Origin: DASTPP01 sp035762175
Lineage (GTDB): Bacteria; Myxococcota_A; Polyangia; Polyangiales; Polyangiaceae
Length of the DNA stretch: 15,978 nucleotides
Assembly (NCBI GenBank): GCA_035762175.1
Contig: DASTPP010000245.1
Location: 1-15,978, forward strand
Direction: 5' to 3'
The notes under the pieces were generated by a model. The model was not told where the DNA came from. It saw nothing but the letters and a program-made list of their open reading frames with translations, and ran no database searches. The stretch's first letter is position 1, and each line of letters opens with the position of its first letter. Below are positions 7,327 to 15,278 of the stretch, piece after piece. The position numbers were made by a program, and so were the translations under genes.

Positions 7327-8586
7327 ATGGAAGCCAGAGAGCTATTGTCGGCCCTGAACGAAGCGATCGCTCACGCGAGGGCTTCGGCCTTTCATGCGGC
7401 CCGCCTGCCCCGCGCGCCGCTCTCGTCGCTGGCCGATCTGGCCACGCTCCCGCTCACGACCAGAGCCCATCTGCGAGAGCAGGCGCCCTTCGGCCTCGTG
7501 TGCGCTCCGCGCCGGGAGCTCCTGCAATACCACGAGTCTTCCGGCACCACCGGCGTCCCGGTCTCCGTGTGGTATACGGCCAGAGATCTTTCGGAGATCC
7601 ACGCGAGGCTCGCGGCGTGGGGCGTGGGCTTCGCGCCCGGCGACCGCGTGCTCGTGCGGTTCCCGTACGCGCTCTCCACCATCGGGCATTTCGTCCACGC
7701 CGCGGCGCAGCGCGCCGGGGCGTGCGTGATCCCGGCGGACAGCCAGACCCACATCACGCCCCTTGCGACGATCGTCGACCGGCTGCGCTGGCTGGAGGTC
7801 ACGGTGCTCTGCGCGAACTCGCAGTCGGCCGTGATGATCGCCGAGAGCGCGGAGATGGCCGGGCTCGACCCTCGCCGCGACTTCCCGCACCTCCGGGCGA
7901 TCGCGTGCGCCGGAGAGCCCTTGTGCCCGGAGCGGCGGGAGTTCCTCCGCGAGCTCTTCGGCGTCCCGGTGTTCGACAACTACGGGATGACCGAGATGGG
8001 GCCAATCGCGCTCGATTGCGCGCATCAGCGCCTGCACCCGCTGCCCGATCAGGCCTTGTTGGAGCTCCTCGACGACCGGCTCGAGCGGGAGGTGGCGCCC
8101 GGCGAGACCGGGCAGCTCGTCGTCACCACGCTCGGGCGAAGGGCGACGCCGCTCGTGCGGTACGTCACGGGCGACCGGGTGACCCGCGTCGAGGAGCCCT
8201 GCGAATGCGGTCAGAAAACAACCCTCCAGGTCCGAGGCCGCCTGGAGGATGCGCCCGTCGTCGGCGGGCGGCGCTTCGACCTGCGGGAGCTGTCGGCGAT
8301 CGCGGGGAGGCTCCCCGCCCGCCGGTTCTGGCGGGTCACGCCCTCGCCCACCGGCCTCTCGTTCGTGGTGGAGAGGGAGCGGGAGGACGACCGCGTCGAG
8401 CCCGCGCTGCTCGCCGAGCTCGCGCGGACCCACGGCGTCCCGCTCCGCGTGGAGCTCGTACCGAAAGGGACACTGTACGACCGGACCGAGCCCATCTCCT
8501 TCGGGATGAAGGGTAAGCCAGTCTATATCGACGCCGCCGCGGCGAAGGCCGCCGCGCCCGTCACGGAGAGGAGGGGACATCGATGA
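7327..8586 (+). CDS. PaaK-like adenylating enzyme 2
   Basis: Second, divergent phenylacetate-CoA ligase-type enzyme, 419 residues. Motifs: HESSGTTGVP (69-78), NYGMTEMG (218-225, canonical), a CAHQRLH cluster (231-237) and CECG (292-295) matching the metal-like pattern of the first ligase, YVTGD (279-283), and a C-terminal FGMKGKPVYI with Lys394/Lys396 as the likely catalytic lysine. It begins closer to the core than ligase 1, so its N-terminal helical region is about 40 residues shorter. The start at 7327, 14 bases after the amidohydrolase, has only a weak ribosome site, suggesting coupling to the upstream gene. The frame is open much further upstream, but that region is the amidohydrolase gene in another frame. 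The stop overlaps the next start by four bases (ATGA). It is probably the second activating or condensing step on an aminohydroxybenzoate; the substrate is not readable from sequence. Confidence 0.9.
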   Translation: MEARELLSALNEAIAHARASAFHAARLPRAPLSSLADLATLPLTTRAHLREQAPFGLVCAPRRELLQYHESSGTTGVPVSVWYTARDLSEIHARLAAWGVGFAPGDRVLVRFPYALSTIGHFVHAAAQRAGACVIPADSQTHITPLATIVDRLRWLEVTVLCANSQSAVMIAESAEMAGLDPRRDFPHLRAIACAGEPLCPERREFLRELFGVPVFDNYGMTEMGPIALDCAHQRLHPLPDQALLELLDDRLEREVAPGETGQLVVTTLGRRATPLVRYVTGDRVTRVEEPCECGQKTTLQVRGRLEDAPVVGGRRFDLRELSAIAGRLPARRFWRVTPSPTGLSFVVEREREDDRVEPALLAELARTHGVPLRVELVPKGTLYDRTEPISFGMKGKPVYIDAAAAKAAAPVTERRGHR

Positions 8587-9842
8587 CGAACATCACACCG
8601 CAGCCCAACGACCATGGTATGAACAACGTCAGGCTCACCGAAAAGCGTGCGCACGTCCGCCTGGAGCGCATCGAGGGCGACCGGAACCGAACGAAGGAGC
8701 AAGACGCCCCGGTCGTCTGGTTCGATACCGCAGGCATGTCGTCGCCGGCCGACGGCGACCGGATCCTCGAGCGCGTCGTCAACCTGGCTTACACGGGCGT
8801 CGTGCTCTATCCCGACAACCTGGCGAAGCTGTCGCCCGTCGTGCCGGCCCGCTTTCTCCAGGTCTTCCACGCGGAGAAACCGGAAGACCTCGCCTGCCTC
8901 GCCTCCCTGCCGGGGCACGGGAGCGGCGTCGTGGTGGCCAGCCCGGACCCCGCGGTGCTGGCGAAGGCCAAAGAGGCGGGCCACCCGACGTGCTTCCGCG
9001 CCTACGTGGATGACGGCGCCAGCCTGCACGGATCCATCCGGGAGGGCCATCACCACGCCTACCTGATGATCCGCTTCCGCGACCCGACGAACATCCCGCT
9101 CGAGCTGGTGATCGCCACGCTCCAGGCGACGCGCACCATCCTCATCAAGGAGATCAGCACCCCCACCGACGTCGACGACGCCATCGTCACGCTCGGCGTC
9201 ATGGAGGTCGGGGCCGAGGGGGTCCTGTTCTCGCCGCGCTCCCACGCCGTGCTGAGCGACTTCGTCGCGCGGCTCGGGCGCCTCTCGAACTCGGCGCTGG
9301 AGCTCGGCGTGGCGACCGTCGTCCGGAGCGTGCCCATCGGCATGGGCACGCGGAGCTGCATCGACACGACCACGATCTTCTCGCCCACGGAGGGCCTCGT
9401 CGTGGGGTCCACGTCGCAAGGCGGCATCCTGTGCTGCCCGGAGGTGTTCTTCCTGCCCTACATGGAGCTGCGCCCCTTCCGGGTGAACGCCGGGGCCGTC
9501 CACAGCTACGTGTACAACTTCGGCAACCGCACCGATTACATGAGCGAGCTCAAGGCCGGCTCGCACGTCATGATCGTCGACCGCACCGGGGCCACGCGCC
9601 GGGCGAGCGTCGGGCGGATGAAGACAGAGGTTCGCCCGCTGCGCTTCATCGAGGCGGCGTTCGAGAGCGGCGAGCACATCAACGTCATCCTCCAGGACGA
9701 CTGGCACGTTCGCATCTTCTCGGCGGACGCGAAGCCGCTCAACATCACCGAGCTCCGCCCGGGCGACAAGGTGCTCGGCCACCGGGCCGCCCCGGGGCGG
9801 CACGTGGGGATCAAGGTCGACGAGAACATTTCCGAGACGTGA
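8583..9842 (+). CDS. 3-Dehydroquinate synthase II family, GriH-like (3,4-AHBA synthase)
   Basis: Homologue of archaeal-type 3-dehydroquinate synthase II and of Streptomyces griseus GriH, which cyclises the C7 product of GriI to 3-amino-4-hydroxybenzoate. The 419-residue product shows family landmarks: VVWFDTAG (44-51), SVPIGMGTRSCIDTT (249-263), EGLVVGSTSQGG (270-281), RPFRVNAGAVHSYV (297-310) and SELKAGSHVMIVD (321-333). An N-terminal extension of about 40 residues precedes the core. GAGGAGGGG lies just upstream of the ATG, which overlaps the ligase 2 stop as ATGA, so the two are probably translationally coupled. Bacteria with ordinary AroB do not need this enzyme for shikimate, and its pairing with a GriI-type aldolase and aspartate kinase points to aminohydroxybenzoate synthesis. 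Use in the archaeal shikimate route is the alternative, but it would not explain the ligases and amidohydrolase. Confidence 0.93.
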   Translation: MTNITPQPNDHGMNNVRLTEKRAHVRLERIEGDRNRTKEQDAPVVWFDTAGMSSPADGDRILERVVNLAYTGVVLYPDNLAKLSPVVPARFLQVFHAEKPEDLACLASLPGHGSGVVVASPDPAVLAKAKEAGHPTCFRAYVDDGASLHGSIREGHHHAYLMIRFRDPTNIPLELVIATLQATRTILIKEISTPTDVDDAIVTLGVMEVGAEGVLFSPRSHAVLSDFVARLGRLSNSALELGVATVVRSVPIGMGTRSCIDTTTIFSPTEGLVVGSTSQGGILCCPEVFFLPYMELRPFRVNAGAVHSYVYNFGNRTDYMSELKAGSHVMIVDRTGATRRASVGRMKTEVRPLRFIEAAFESGEHINVILQDDWHVRIFSADAKPLNITELRPGDKVLGHRAAPGRHVGIKVDENISET

Positions 9843-9854
9843 AAGGGAGGGGCC

Positions 9855-10646
9855 ATGGAGGGAGTCGCAAAGAAGATCCGCTGGTCACGCTTCGTGGACG
9901 CGCGGTCGGGCCGGGGCCTCCTCGTGCCGATCGACCACGGGCTCACCGCGGGCCCGCTCGAGGGGCTGGAGAGCATCGAGCAGATCGCCCGCTTCATCAC
10001 CCACCCGGGGATCACGGGCGTCATCGCCCATAAAGGCATGGTGGAGCGGCTCGCGAGCCGGGGTCTTCTGCGGCGCGCGGGCGTCATGGTCCACCTCAAC
10101 GGCATGACGTCGCTGTCGCCTCACCCCGATCGGAAAGAGCGGCTGACGTCCGTGGCGGCGGCCGTCCGCCTCGGGGCGGACGCGGTGTCGCTCCAGCTCA
10201 ACTTCGACGGGGTGAACGACGCGCACAACCTGACTCAGCTCGGCGAGGTGGTGGACGAGGCCCAGCGCTACGGCCTCCCCGTGCTGACGATGCTCTACGA
10301 CAAGGCCCCTCGCGACGGGCAAAGCGCGCCGTGCCTCGGCCGGCTCCGGCACCTGATCCGCGCCTGCGTGGAGCTCGGGACGGACGCGCTCAAGCTCAGC
10401 GCCCCCCCGGCGCTGTCGCACCTCCCCGCGCTCCTCGGCGGCGTCCAGGAGCACACCTCGGTGTTCTTCGCGGGCGGGGCGCTCTGCTCGGAGGAGGAGA
10501 CCCTGGGCCTCGCGCGGGCGGCCGTGGCCGCCGGCGCCGCCGGGCTTTGCATGGGACGCAACATCTTTCAGCGCCCGTCCGCGACGGCCACCCTCACCCA
10601 GCTGGAGGAGGTCGTGCTGGGCTCGCGCCGGGAGGTGCTCCGATGA
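9855..10646 (+). CDS. GriI-like class I aldolase (2-amino-3,7-dideoxyheptulosonate synthase family)
   Basis: Class I (Schiff-base) aldolase of the DeoC/FbaB family. The GriI subgroup joins aspartate-4-semialdehyde to dihydroxyacetone phosphate; the archaeal relatives (ADH synthase) make the precursor of 3-dehydroquinate. The 263-residue product has PIDHG (25-29, catalytic Asp27), Tyr148 in LTMLYDKAPR, the predicted Schiff-base Lys180 in DALKLSAPP, the phosphate-binding AGGAL (206-210), and MGRNIFQRP (233-241). Length is typical. A GGGAGGGG ribosome site precedes the ATG, 12 bases after the GriH-like gene. The stop overlaps the aspartate kinase start (ATGA). The direct pairing with the GriH homologue makes 3,4-AHBA the expected product. 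The lysine context differs somewhat from the usual KTxY(T/S)G, so activity should be confirmed. Confidence 0.92.
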   Translation: MEGVAKKIRWSRFVDARSGRGLLVPIDHGLTAGPLEGLESIEQIARFITHPGITGVIAHKGMVERLASRGLLRRAGVMVHLNGMTSLSPHPDRKERLTSVAAAVRLGADAVSLQLNFDGVNDAHNLTQLGEVVDEAQRYGLPVLTMLYDKAPRDGQSAPCLGRLRHLIRACVELGTDALKLSAPPALSHLPALLGGVQEHTSVFFAGGALCSEEETLGLARAAVAAGAAGLCMGRNIFQRPSATATLTQLEEVVLGSRREVLR

Positions 10647-11923
10647 GGGACGGTGCCGCGGACGCGGCTGCCCAAGGCCGAGAACGCCCGCTCGTGGTGA
10701 AGAAGTTCGGCGGCACTTCCGTGGGCAGCATCGAGCGCATGCGCAAGGTGGCACGGCTCTCGGCGGAGAGCCGGCGCGCCGGCAACGACGTCGTGGTGAT
10801 CGTGAGCGCCATGAGCGGCGAGACCAACCGCCTCCTCTCGCTGGCGCGCGAGCTCGGGGAGGCGCCGAACGGCCGCGAGCTGGACACGATGGTGGCGACC
10901 GGAGAGCAGGTGTCCGCCGCGATGGTGGCCATGGCGATCGAGGCCGAGGGCGAGAAGGCGTACTCCCTCCTGGGGCACCAGCTCCCCCTCTGCACCGACA
11001 GCGCCTTCACCAGGGCGCGCATCGAGCGCATCGATCAAAGCGCCCTCCGCCGCGCGCTCGCGCGCGGGCAGATCCCGGTGATCGCCGGGTTCCAGGGGGT
11101 GGACGACGCGAACAACATCACCACGCTCGGCCGCGGCGGCTCCGACACCACCGCGGTGGCCGTCGCCGCCGCGCTGAAGGCGGACGTCTGCGAAATCTAC
11201 ACCGATGTCGACGGGGTCTATACGGCCGACCCCCGGGTCTGTCCTTCGGGCCGGAAGCTCAAGTCGATCTCCTACGAGGAGATGCTGGAGCTCTCGTCCC
11301 TGGGCGCGAAGGTGCTGCAAGTGCGCAGCGTGGAGATCGCCATGAAATGCGGAGTCCCAGTTCACGTGCGCAGCTCGTTCACGGACCAGGAAGGGACGTG
11401 GGTGGTGAACCGAGACAGCGCGATGGAGGCGAGGGCGCTGACCGGGCTCGCGTGCGCGCGCGCGCAGGTGTGCGTCGAGCTGCTCGGCGTGCCCTGGCAC
11501 CCCGATCTGGTCGCGCGCTTGACGTCGCTCCTCGCCGAGCTCGGCGTCTGCACGGACATGCTCGCGCACACGGGCTGTCCGCCCAACGACGCGCAGGCCA
11601 ACGTCACGTTCACGCTCGCCGAGTCGGACCTTCCCGCCGTCCGGCAGCCCCTGGAGACGGTCCTGACGGCCATGGGGACGGGCGAGCTGCGCGTGTCGGG
11701 GCCTCTGGCCAAGGTGTCGCTCGTCGGGATCGGCGTGCGCTCCGACCCGGCGGTGGCGGCCGCGCTGTGCCACAGCCTGCTCCGCCGGGGGATCGCCGTG
11801 CAGGGGCTCGCGGTCAGCGAGCTCCGCGTGAGCTGCCTCGTCGACGAGGCCGTCGCGGACCAGACCGTTCGCGTCCTGCACGAGACGTTCAAGCTCGCTT
11901 CGGCGGGCGCCGACGCGGCGTAG
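10643..11923 (+). CDS. lysC: Aspartate kinase
   Basis: Phosphorylates L-aspartate to aspartyl-4-phosphate, the step before Asd. The 426-residue product has KKFGGTSVG (20-28), VATGEQVS (84-91), GRGGSDTTA (163-171) and YTDVDGVYTADPR (186-198) in the kinase domain, then two ACT domains (about 275-340 and 350-420). In the first ACT domain the usual VxDxPG loop is replaced by GVPWHPDLVA (282-291), so allosteric control by lysine or threonine may be altered; this is inference. I use the ATG at 10643 because it overlaps the aldolase stop (ATGA), and the N-terminus before the motif is then a normal 15-20 residues. As the last operon gene it raises the supply of aspartate semialdehyde for the aldolase encoded just before it. 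A second, housekeeping copy elsewhere in the genome is expected. Confidence 0.95.
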   Translation: MRDGAADAAAQGRERPLVVKKFGGTSVGSIERMRKVARLSAESRRAGNDVVVIVSAMSGETNRLLSLARELGEAPNGRELDTMVATGEQVSAAMVAMAIEAEGEKAYSLLGHQLPLCTDSAFTRARIERIDQSALRRALARGQIPVIAGFQGVDDANNITTLGRGGSDTTAVAVAAALKADVCEIYTDVDGVYTADPRVCPSGRKLKSISYEEMLELSSLGAKVLQVRSVEIAMKCGVPVHVRSSFTDQEGTWVVNRDSAMEARALTGLACARAQVCVELLGVPWHPDLVARLTSLLAELGVCTDMLAHTGCPPNDAQANVTFTLAESDLPAVRQPLETVLTAMGTGELRVSGPLAKVSLVGIGVRSDPAVAAALCHSLLRRGIAVQGLAVSELRVSCLVDEAVADQTVRVLHETFKLASAGADAA

Positions 11924-12043
11924 CCCCGCGCCCGGTGAGCCCGCCGGGGGCACCTGCCCCTCCTTCGACGACGCCGCTCGGGTCGAGGTTCGCGATTTCA
12001 TCTCGATAGAGAGTATCCGGATCCTCGGGGCCTCCGCCCTTTC

Positions 12044-12166
12044 GCGCCGGGTCCTGTGAGGTCTTGATGGTTTCACGACCTCGCAAAACCCGGCGCAGAC
12101 CCGAGAAAGTGCCCGCCGGCAAACCAGCATGGCCGCACGAAATCGCGAAAATCAACCGCGGGCACT
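12044..12166. repeat. Long imperfect inverted repeat plus second inverted repeat
   Basis: 12044-12096 folds into a 53-base hairpin: GCGCCGGGT pairs with ACCCGGCGC, then a two-base mismatch, then nine more pairs (one G-T) ending in GAGGTC/GACCTC around a 13-base loop. Twelve bases on, AGTGCCCGC (12108-12116) is repeated inverted as GCGGGCACT (12158-12166), enclosing 41 bases. No T-run follows either, so this is not a standard terminator, though the first hairpin could still stop transcription of the operon. The rest of 11924-12214 holds a small GC hairpin (11947-11960) and the ribosome site of the next gene. It may be a mobile repeat or a structured RNA. Confidence 0.55.
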
Positions 12167-12214
12167 CTTGACCCCAGGCATTGAAACAGCCCCTCTCGAC
12201 TTGGAGGCCGAATA

Positions 12215-13624
12215 ATGATGAATCATAAGCTTCGATTTCGCCCGTTCGGCGGTGCGCCCGTGAGGCCCGGCTCGACGCTCGGCGGGCGGTCGCACGAGGC
12301 GGTCGCGGAACGACCGAAATCATCGCAACGCTCGCGCCGATCTAGCCTCCACGCTGCGGCCATCTGTGCTGCGGCCGCGCTCGCGGGATGCCAAGGTGAG
12401 CCCGAGGACGCGGTCGAGGACGCGGAGGAGGAGGAGGTCGGCGCGGCCGAGCAGTCCCTGGACCTCTGCCTCCCCCCCCTGAACACGCCGGGCGAGGCCC
12501 GGCGCCTGTTCGAGAAGGAGACGTTCGGCGGAAACGGCCGCACGTGCCTCACGTGCCATAAGAAGGGCACCGGCACGCTCTCGCCCGAGGACGTCCAGGC
12601 GCGCTTCGCGGCGGACCCCGACGACCCGCTCTTTTCGCACGACGGGAGCGACGACTTCCAGGGCCACGGCGTCACGCGCATCCTCGAGGACGCCACGATC
12701 CTGGTCAGGATCCCGCTGCCGAGCAACGTCAAGCTGGCGAACGATCCGACCGCCACCTCGATCGTCCTGCGGCGCGGCATCCCCACGACCCTCAACACGC
12801 CGGCCCTCGACCCGGTGCTCATGTACGACGGCCGCGCCCCGAACCTCTCGGAGCAGGCGCGCGACGCGATCCATTCCCACTATCAGAATACGATCGAGCC
12901 GACGAACAATCAGCTCAAGCTCATCGCTCAGCACCAGAAGACGCCCACGTTCTTCTCGTCGGCGGCCCTGAGGTTCTTCGCCAACGGGGGGCCGCCTCCC
13001 AAGCTGCCGAAGGGCTGGACCCCCGCGGAGAAGCGCGGGCGGCAGTGGCTGGAGGACGCGCCCGTCCCGCCGGCGATCAACTCGCAGACGTCGCGGAAGG
13101 GGCTGTGCGCGCTCTGCCACTCGGGGCCGATGCTCAACCAGACCAACGGCTTCGGGTTCTTTCCGCTGCCCCCCTTCCCCACGGCGCCCGAGGCGACGAA
13201 ATGCGATCAGCCCGCGACGGCGGGGACCCCGGTGCCGGCGGGCAGGCGCTTCGACACGGCGTTGATCTCGGAGCTCAACATCGGGAACGAGCCGAAGTTC
13301 AGCTTCCTCGTGAAGATGCCGAACGGGTCGACCGTGGCGCTGCCCCCCATCGCGGACCCGGGCCGGGCGCTCATCACGGGCAACTTCCAGTCGTTCCCGT
13401 CGCTGAACGGGGACCTCTTCCACTTCAAGATCCCGACCTTGTGGGGAATCAAGAAGACCGCCCCCTACTTCCACAACAACTCCTCGAAGACGCTCGAGGA
13501 GATGATCGAGCACTACGCGGTGTTCTTTCAGCGCATCACCGACTGCAACATCGACGGCGACCCGCCGCTCGTCATGACGGCGGGCGACAAGGCGGACCTG
13601 CTCGCCTATCTCCGGTTGCTCTGA
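12215..13624 (+). CDS. Dihaem cytochrome-c-peroxidase-like lipoprotein
   Basis: Predicted outer-layer lipoprotein with two covalent haem c sites. The 469-residue product has an unusually long basic N-terminus, then a hydrophobic segment ending in the lipobox AALAGC (Cys59). A very acidic linker (EDAVEDAEEEEV, about 64-75) follows. The haem motifs are CLTCH (111-115) and CALCH (298-302). The C-terminal FKIPTLWGIKKTAPYFHNN and TLEEMIEHY segments are hallmarks of the MauG/bacterial cytochrome c peroxidase family. It could be a peroxidase or an oxidase on the cell surface; the donor is unknown. GGAGG at 12203-12207 supports the ATG at 12215. The long n-region leaves open a later start, but I see no in-frame ATG. 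It carries an eight-C run at 12472-12479 and a GAG repeat encoding the acidic tract. It is probably independent of the upstream operon, which is 291 bases away across the inverted repeats. Confidence 0.85.
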   Translation: MMNHKLRFRPFGGAPVRPGSTLGGRSHEAVAERPKSSQRSRRSSLHAAAICAAAALAGCQGEPEDAVEDAEEEEVGAAEQSLDLCLPPLNTPGEARRLFEKETFGGNGRTCLTCHKKGTGTLSPEDVQARFAADPDDPLFSHDGSDDFQGHGVTRILEDATILVRIPLPSNVKLANDPTATSIVLRRGIPTTLNTPALDPVLMYDGRAPNLSEQARDAIHSHYQNTIEPTNNQLKLIAQHQKTPTFFSSAALRFFANGGPPPKLPKGWTPAEKRGRQWLEDAPVPPAINSQTSRKGLCALCHSGPMLNQTNGFGFFPLPPFPTAPEATKCDQPATAGTPVPAGRRFDTALISELNIGNEPKFSFLVKMPNGSTVALPPIADPGRALITGNFQSFPSLNGDLFHFKIPTLWGIKKTAPYFHNNSSKTLEEMIEHYAVFFQRITDCNIDGDPPLVMTAGDKADLLAYLRLL

Positions 13625-13699
13625 CGCGGGCGCTCGAGCCGCGCTAGCTCGCACGCGCACCGGTAATTGACCGCGATTTCCAGTACCAGGAAAGCATTT

Positions 13700-14998
13700 A
13701 TGTCGCTCGCAGCCCGTTCCGTCCTTCTCTTGACTAGTCTGTTCGCCGGCGCCTGCTACGAGGTCATGAGCGACGAGCCGCCGGCCCCCCGCCGTCCGGC
13801 CTCCCCAGACGGCTCGCCTGTCGGGTCACGTTACCTCAACCGAAAATGGTCGGGCCCCCGTGGCGACGGGTTGCTCGTCGACCCCGCCCAAGGGGGCGCC
13901 CCGGCCCCCGACGACCCGGCCATCGTCGAAGCGCGGGCGTACTACGCGAGCGTCGGCACGCTCGAGACGCGCCCGGGCACGCCGGCGCCGGCCTCGTGGG
14001 GCGACTGGCTCACGGCCTTCGGCGTGCCCGACGCCGCGCCGGGCGAGGCGCGCCCGGCGTATCGTGCCCGAACCGGCACCGCCGTCTTCTACAACCAGAA
14101 CGAGACCGCGCTCGGCCACGAGCTCGGGTGCCAACAATTTCCCGCCCCCTCGGGCGAGGGCACGCCGTCCGCAGGGGTCGCCTGCTTCTTGCTCAACTAC
14201 GGAAAAGCAAACGACCGAGAGCTCTCGCTGCCACGCGCCCGTAACGGCGACGAGCGCATCAGCTCGTTCGGTATCACCTACCGCCCGGGCTTCAAGCCCG
14301 ACGGGCAAGACGGGTACGAAGTGCAGTTTTACGCCTACGGCGCCGACGGCCGTCGCCTCGACTGGGCTCAGCTCGATACGCTGGGGCCGCGGCCCGTGCC
14401 CCAGGTCTGCCTCGGGTGCCACGGCGGCTGGTACGACGAAGGGCGGCACCTGGCGCGCTTCGCTCGCTTTCTGCCCCTGCACGTCGACAACCTCGACTTT
14501 GCGTACGCCGACCAGGCGCCCCACGACAGCCGCGAGGGCCAAGAAGAGGCCTTGCGCGCCCTCAACGTGCTCGTCGCCCGGACGCCCCTCACGCCCCGGC
14601 AGCGGACGGCGCTCGAAGACGCCTACCAGGGCGACCCGAGCCAGGCCGGGCGCGTCTACCACGAAGTCATCCCCGAAGGTTGGCGCGGCGACCCCGAGCA
14701 CGAAGCCCTCTACAAGCGCGTCGTCTTGCCTTTCTGCGCGTCGTGCCACGACGCCGAGTGGCTCGACAACGACGGCGACGAGAAGTCCTTCTACGCGGGC
14801 TTTGCGTCCTACGACGGCTTTCTCTCTCTCGCCCCGCTCGGGTCGGTCTGCGGTAGCTTCTCGATGCCCAACGCCCAGGCCGGCTCCGCCCGCTTCTGGG
14901 CCCCCTCCGCCGAGGGCAGCTCGCCGGCCGATGCGTTTCTGGCGGCCTTCGGCCGCACGCGCGACGACTGCCCGGGGCCCGCCGAACAGGGCGACTGA
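13700..14998 (+). CDS. Dihaem c-type cytochrome lipoprotein
   Basis: 432-residue predicted lipoprotein: MSLAARSVLLLTSLFAGAC gives a short signal peptide and a lipobox cysteine at 19. Two haem-binding motifs are visible, CLGCH (237-241) and CASCH (346-350). Between the signal and the haems is a domain with TAVFYNQNETALGHELGCQ, VACFLLNYGKAND and YEVQFYAYGADGRRLDW, which I recall from proteobacterial exported cytochromes of unknown function. I chose the ATG at 13700 over the in-frame TTG at 13667 because it gives a compact signal peptide and AGGAAAG lies five bases upstream. It follows the peroxidase-like gene by 75 bases on the same strand, so the two may form an electron-transfer pair at the envelope. 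A weak five-pair hairpin (15014-15027) lies after the stop. The exact function is unknown. Confidence 0.8.
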   Translation: MSLAARSVLLLTSLFAGACYEVMSDEPPAPRRPASPDGSPVGSRYLNRKWSGPRGDGLLVDPAQGGAPAPDDPAIVEARAYYASVGTLETRPGTPAPASWGDWLTAFGVPDAAPGEARPAYRARTGTAVFYNQNETALGHELGCQQFPAPSGEGTPSAGVACFLLNYGKANDRELSLPRARNGDERISSFGITYRPGFKPDGQDGYEVQFYAYGADGRRLDWAQLDTLGPRPVPQVCLGCHGGWYDEGRHLARFARFLPLHVDNLDFAYADQAPHDSREGQEEALRALNVLVARTPLTPRQRTALEDAYQGDPSQAGRVYHEVIPEGWRGDPEHEALYKRVVLPFCASCHDAEWLDNDGDEKSFYAGFASYDGFLSLAPLGSVCGSFSMPNAQAGSARFWAPSAEGSSPADAFLAAFGRTRDDCPGPAEQGD

Positions 14999-15002
14999 AG
15001 GC

Positions 15003-15135
15003 CTCGCCCCAAGGTCCCCGTCGGGACGGTGCAACGTCCGTAGCGCACGTGAGTGCCCTCGGCCAAACGAAGACAGCCCACGACGGTCTTCTTCTGCACG
15101 TTCAGGCCTGCACAGCGGGGATGGATGACGTCCAT
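15003..15135 (-). pseudogene. IS110-family transposase, N-terminal fragment
   Basis: From the ATG at 15135 the minus strand reads MDVIHPRCAGLNVQKKTVVG, then CLRLAEGTHVR, close to the start of IS110-type DEDD transposases (MxxxHxRCAGLDVHKKTVVA). The first catalytic aspartate, normally in GLDVHK, is replaced by Asn (GLNVQK). The likeness fades after about 35-40 residues and the frame runs into the cytochrome gene end, so only the first tenth of the roughly 350-400-residue protein remains. Confidence 0.75.
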
Positions 15136-15278
15136 GACGACCTCCGAGTGCGCCGCTCGCCACCGCCGCCTCGGTCGCGTCGGGCAGCCCGGGCGGCGTG
15201 TTCACGCCCTCGCTCTTGATCGGCGCCGCGCTCGGCGGCGCGGCCGGCACGGGCCTTTCGGCGGCCGCCCCGGCGGGC

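Noticed and set aside
8583..10646. Archaeal-type shikimate pathway genes
   Set aside because: The same enzyme families serve that route, but the flanking aspartate kinase, ligases and amidohydrolase fit 3,4-AHBA synthesis much better.
11947..11960. Intrinsic terminator after the operon (GGGGC/GCCCC hairpin)
   Set aside because: Five-pair stem with no T-run; common by chance at this GC content.
10568..12130. Long minus-strand open frame opposite aspartate kinase (also 5133-6152, 7342-8580, 8523-9803, 9885-10754, 12320-13660, 13826-15367)
   Set aside because: Arginine-, alanine- and histidine-rich translations opposite clearly conserved genes; typical antisense shadows of GC-rich coding DNA.
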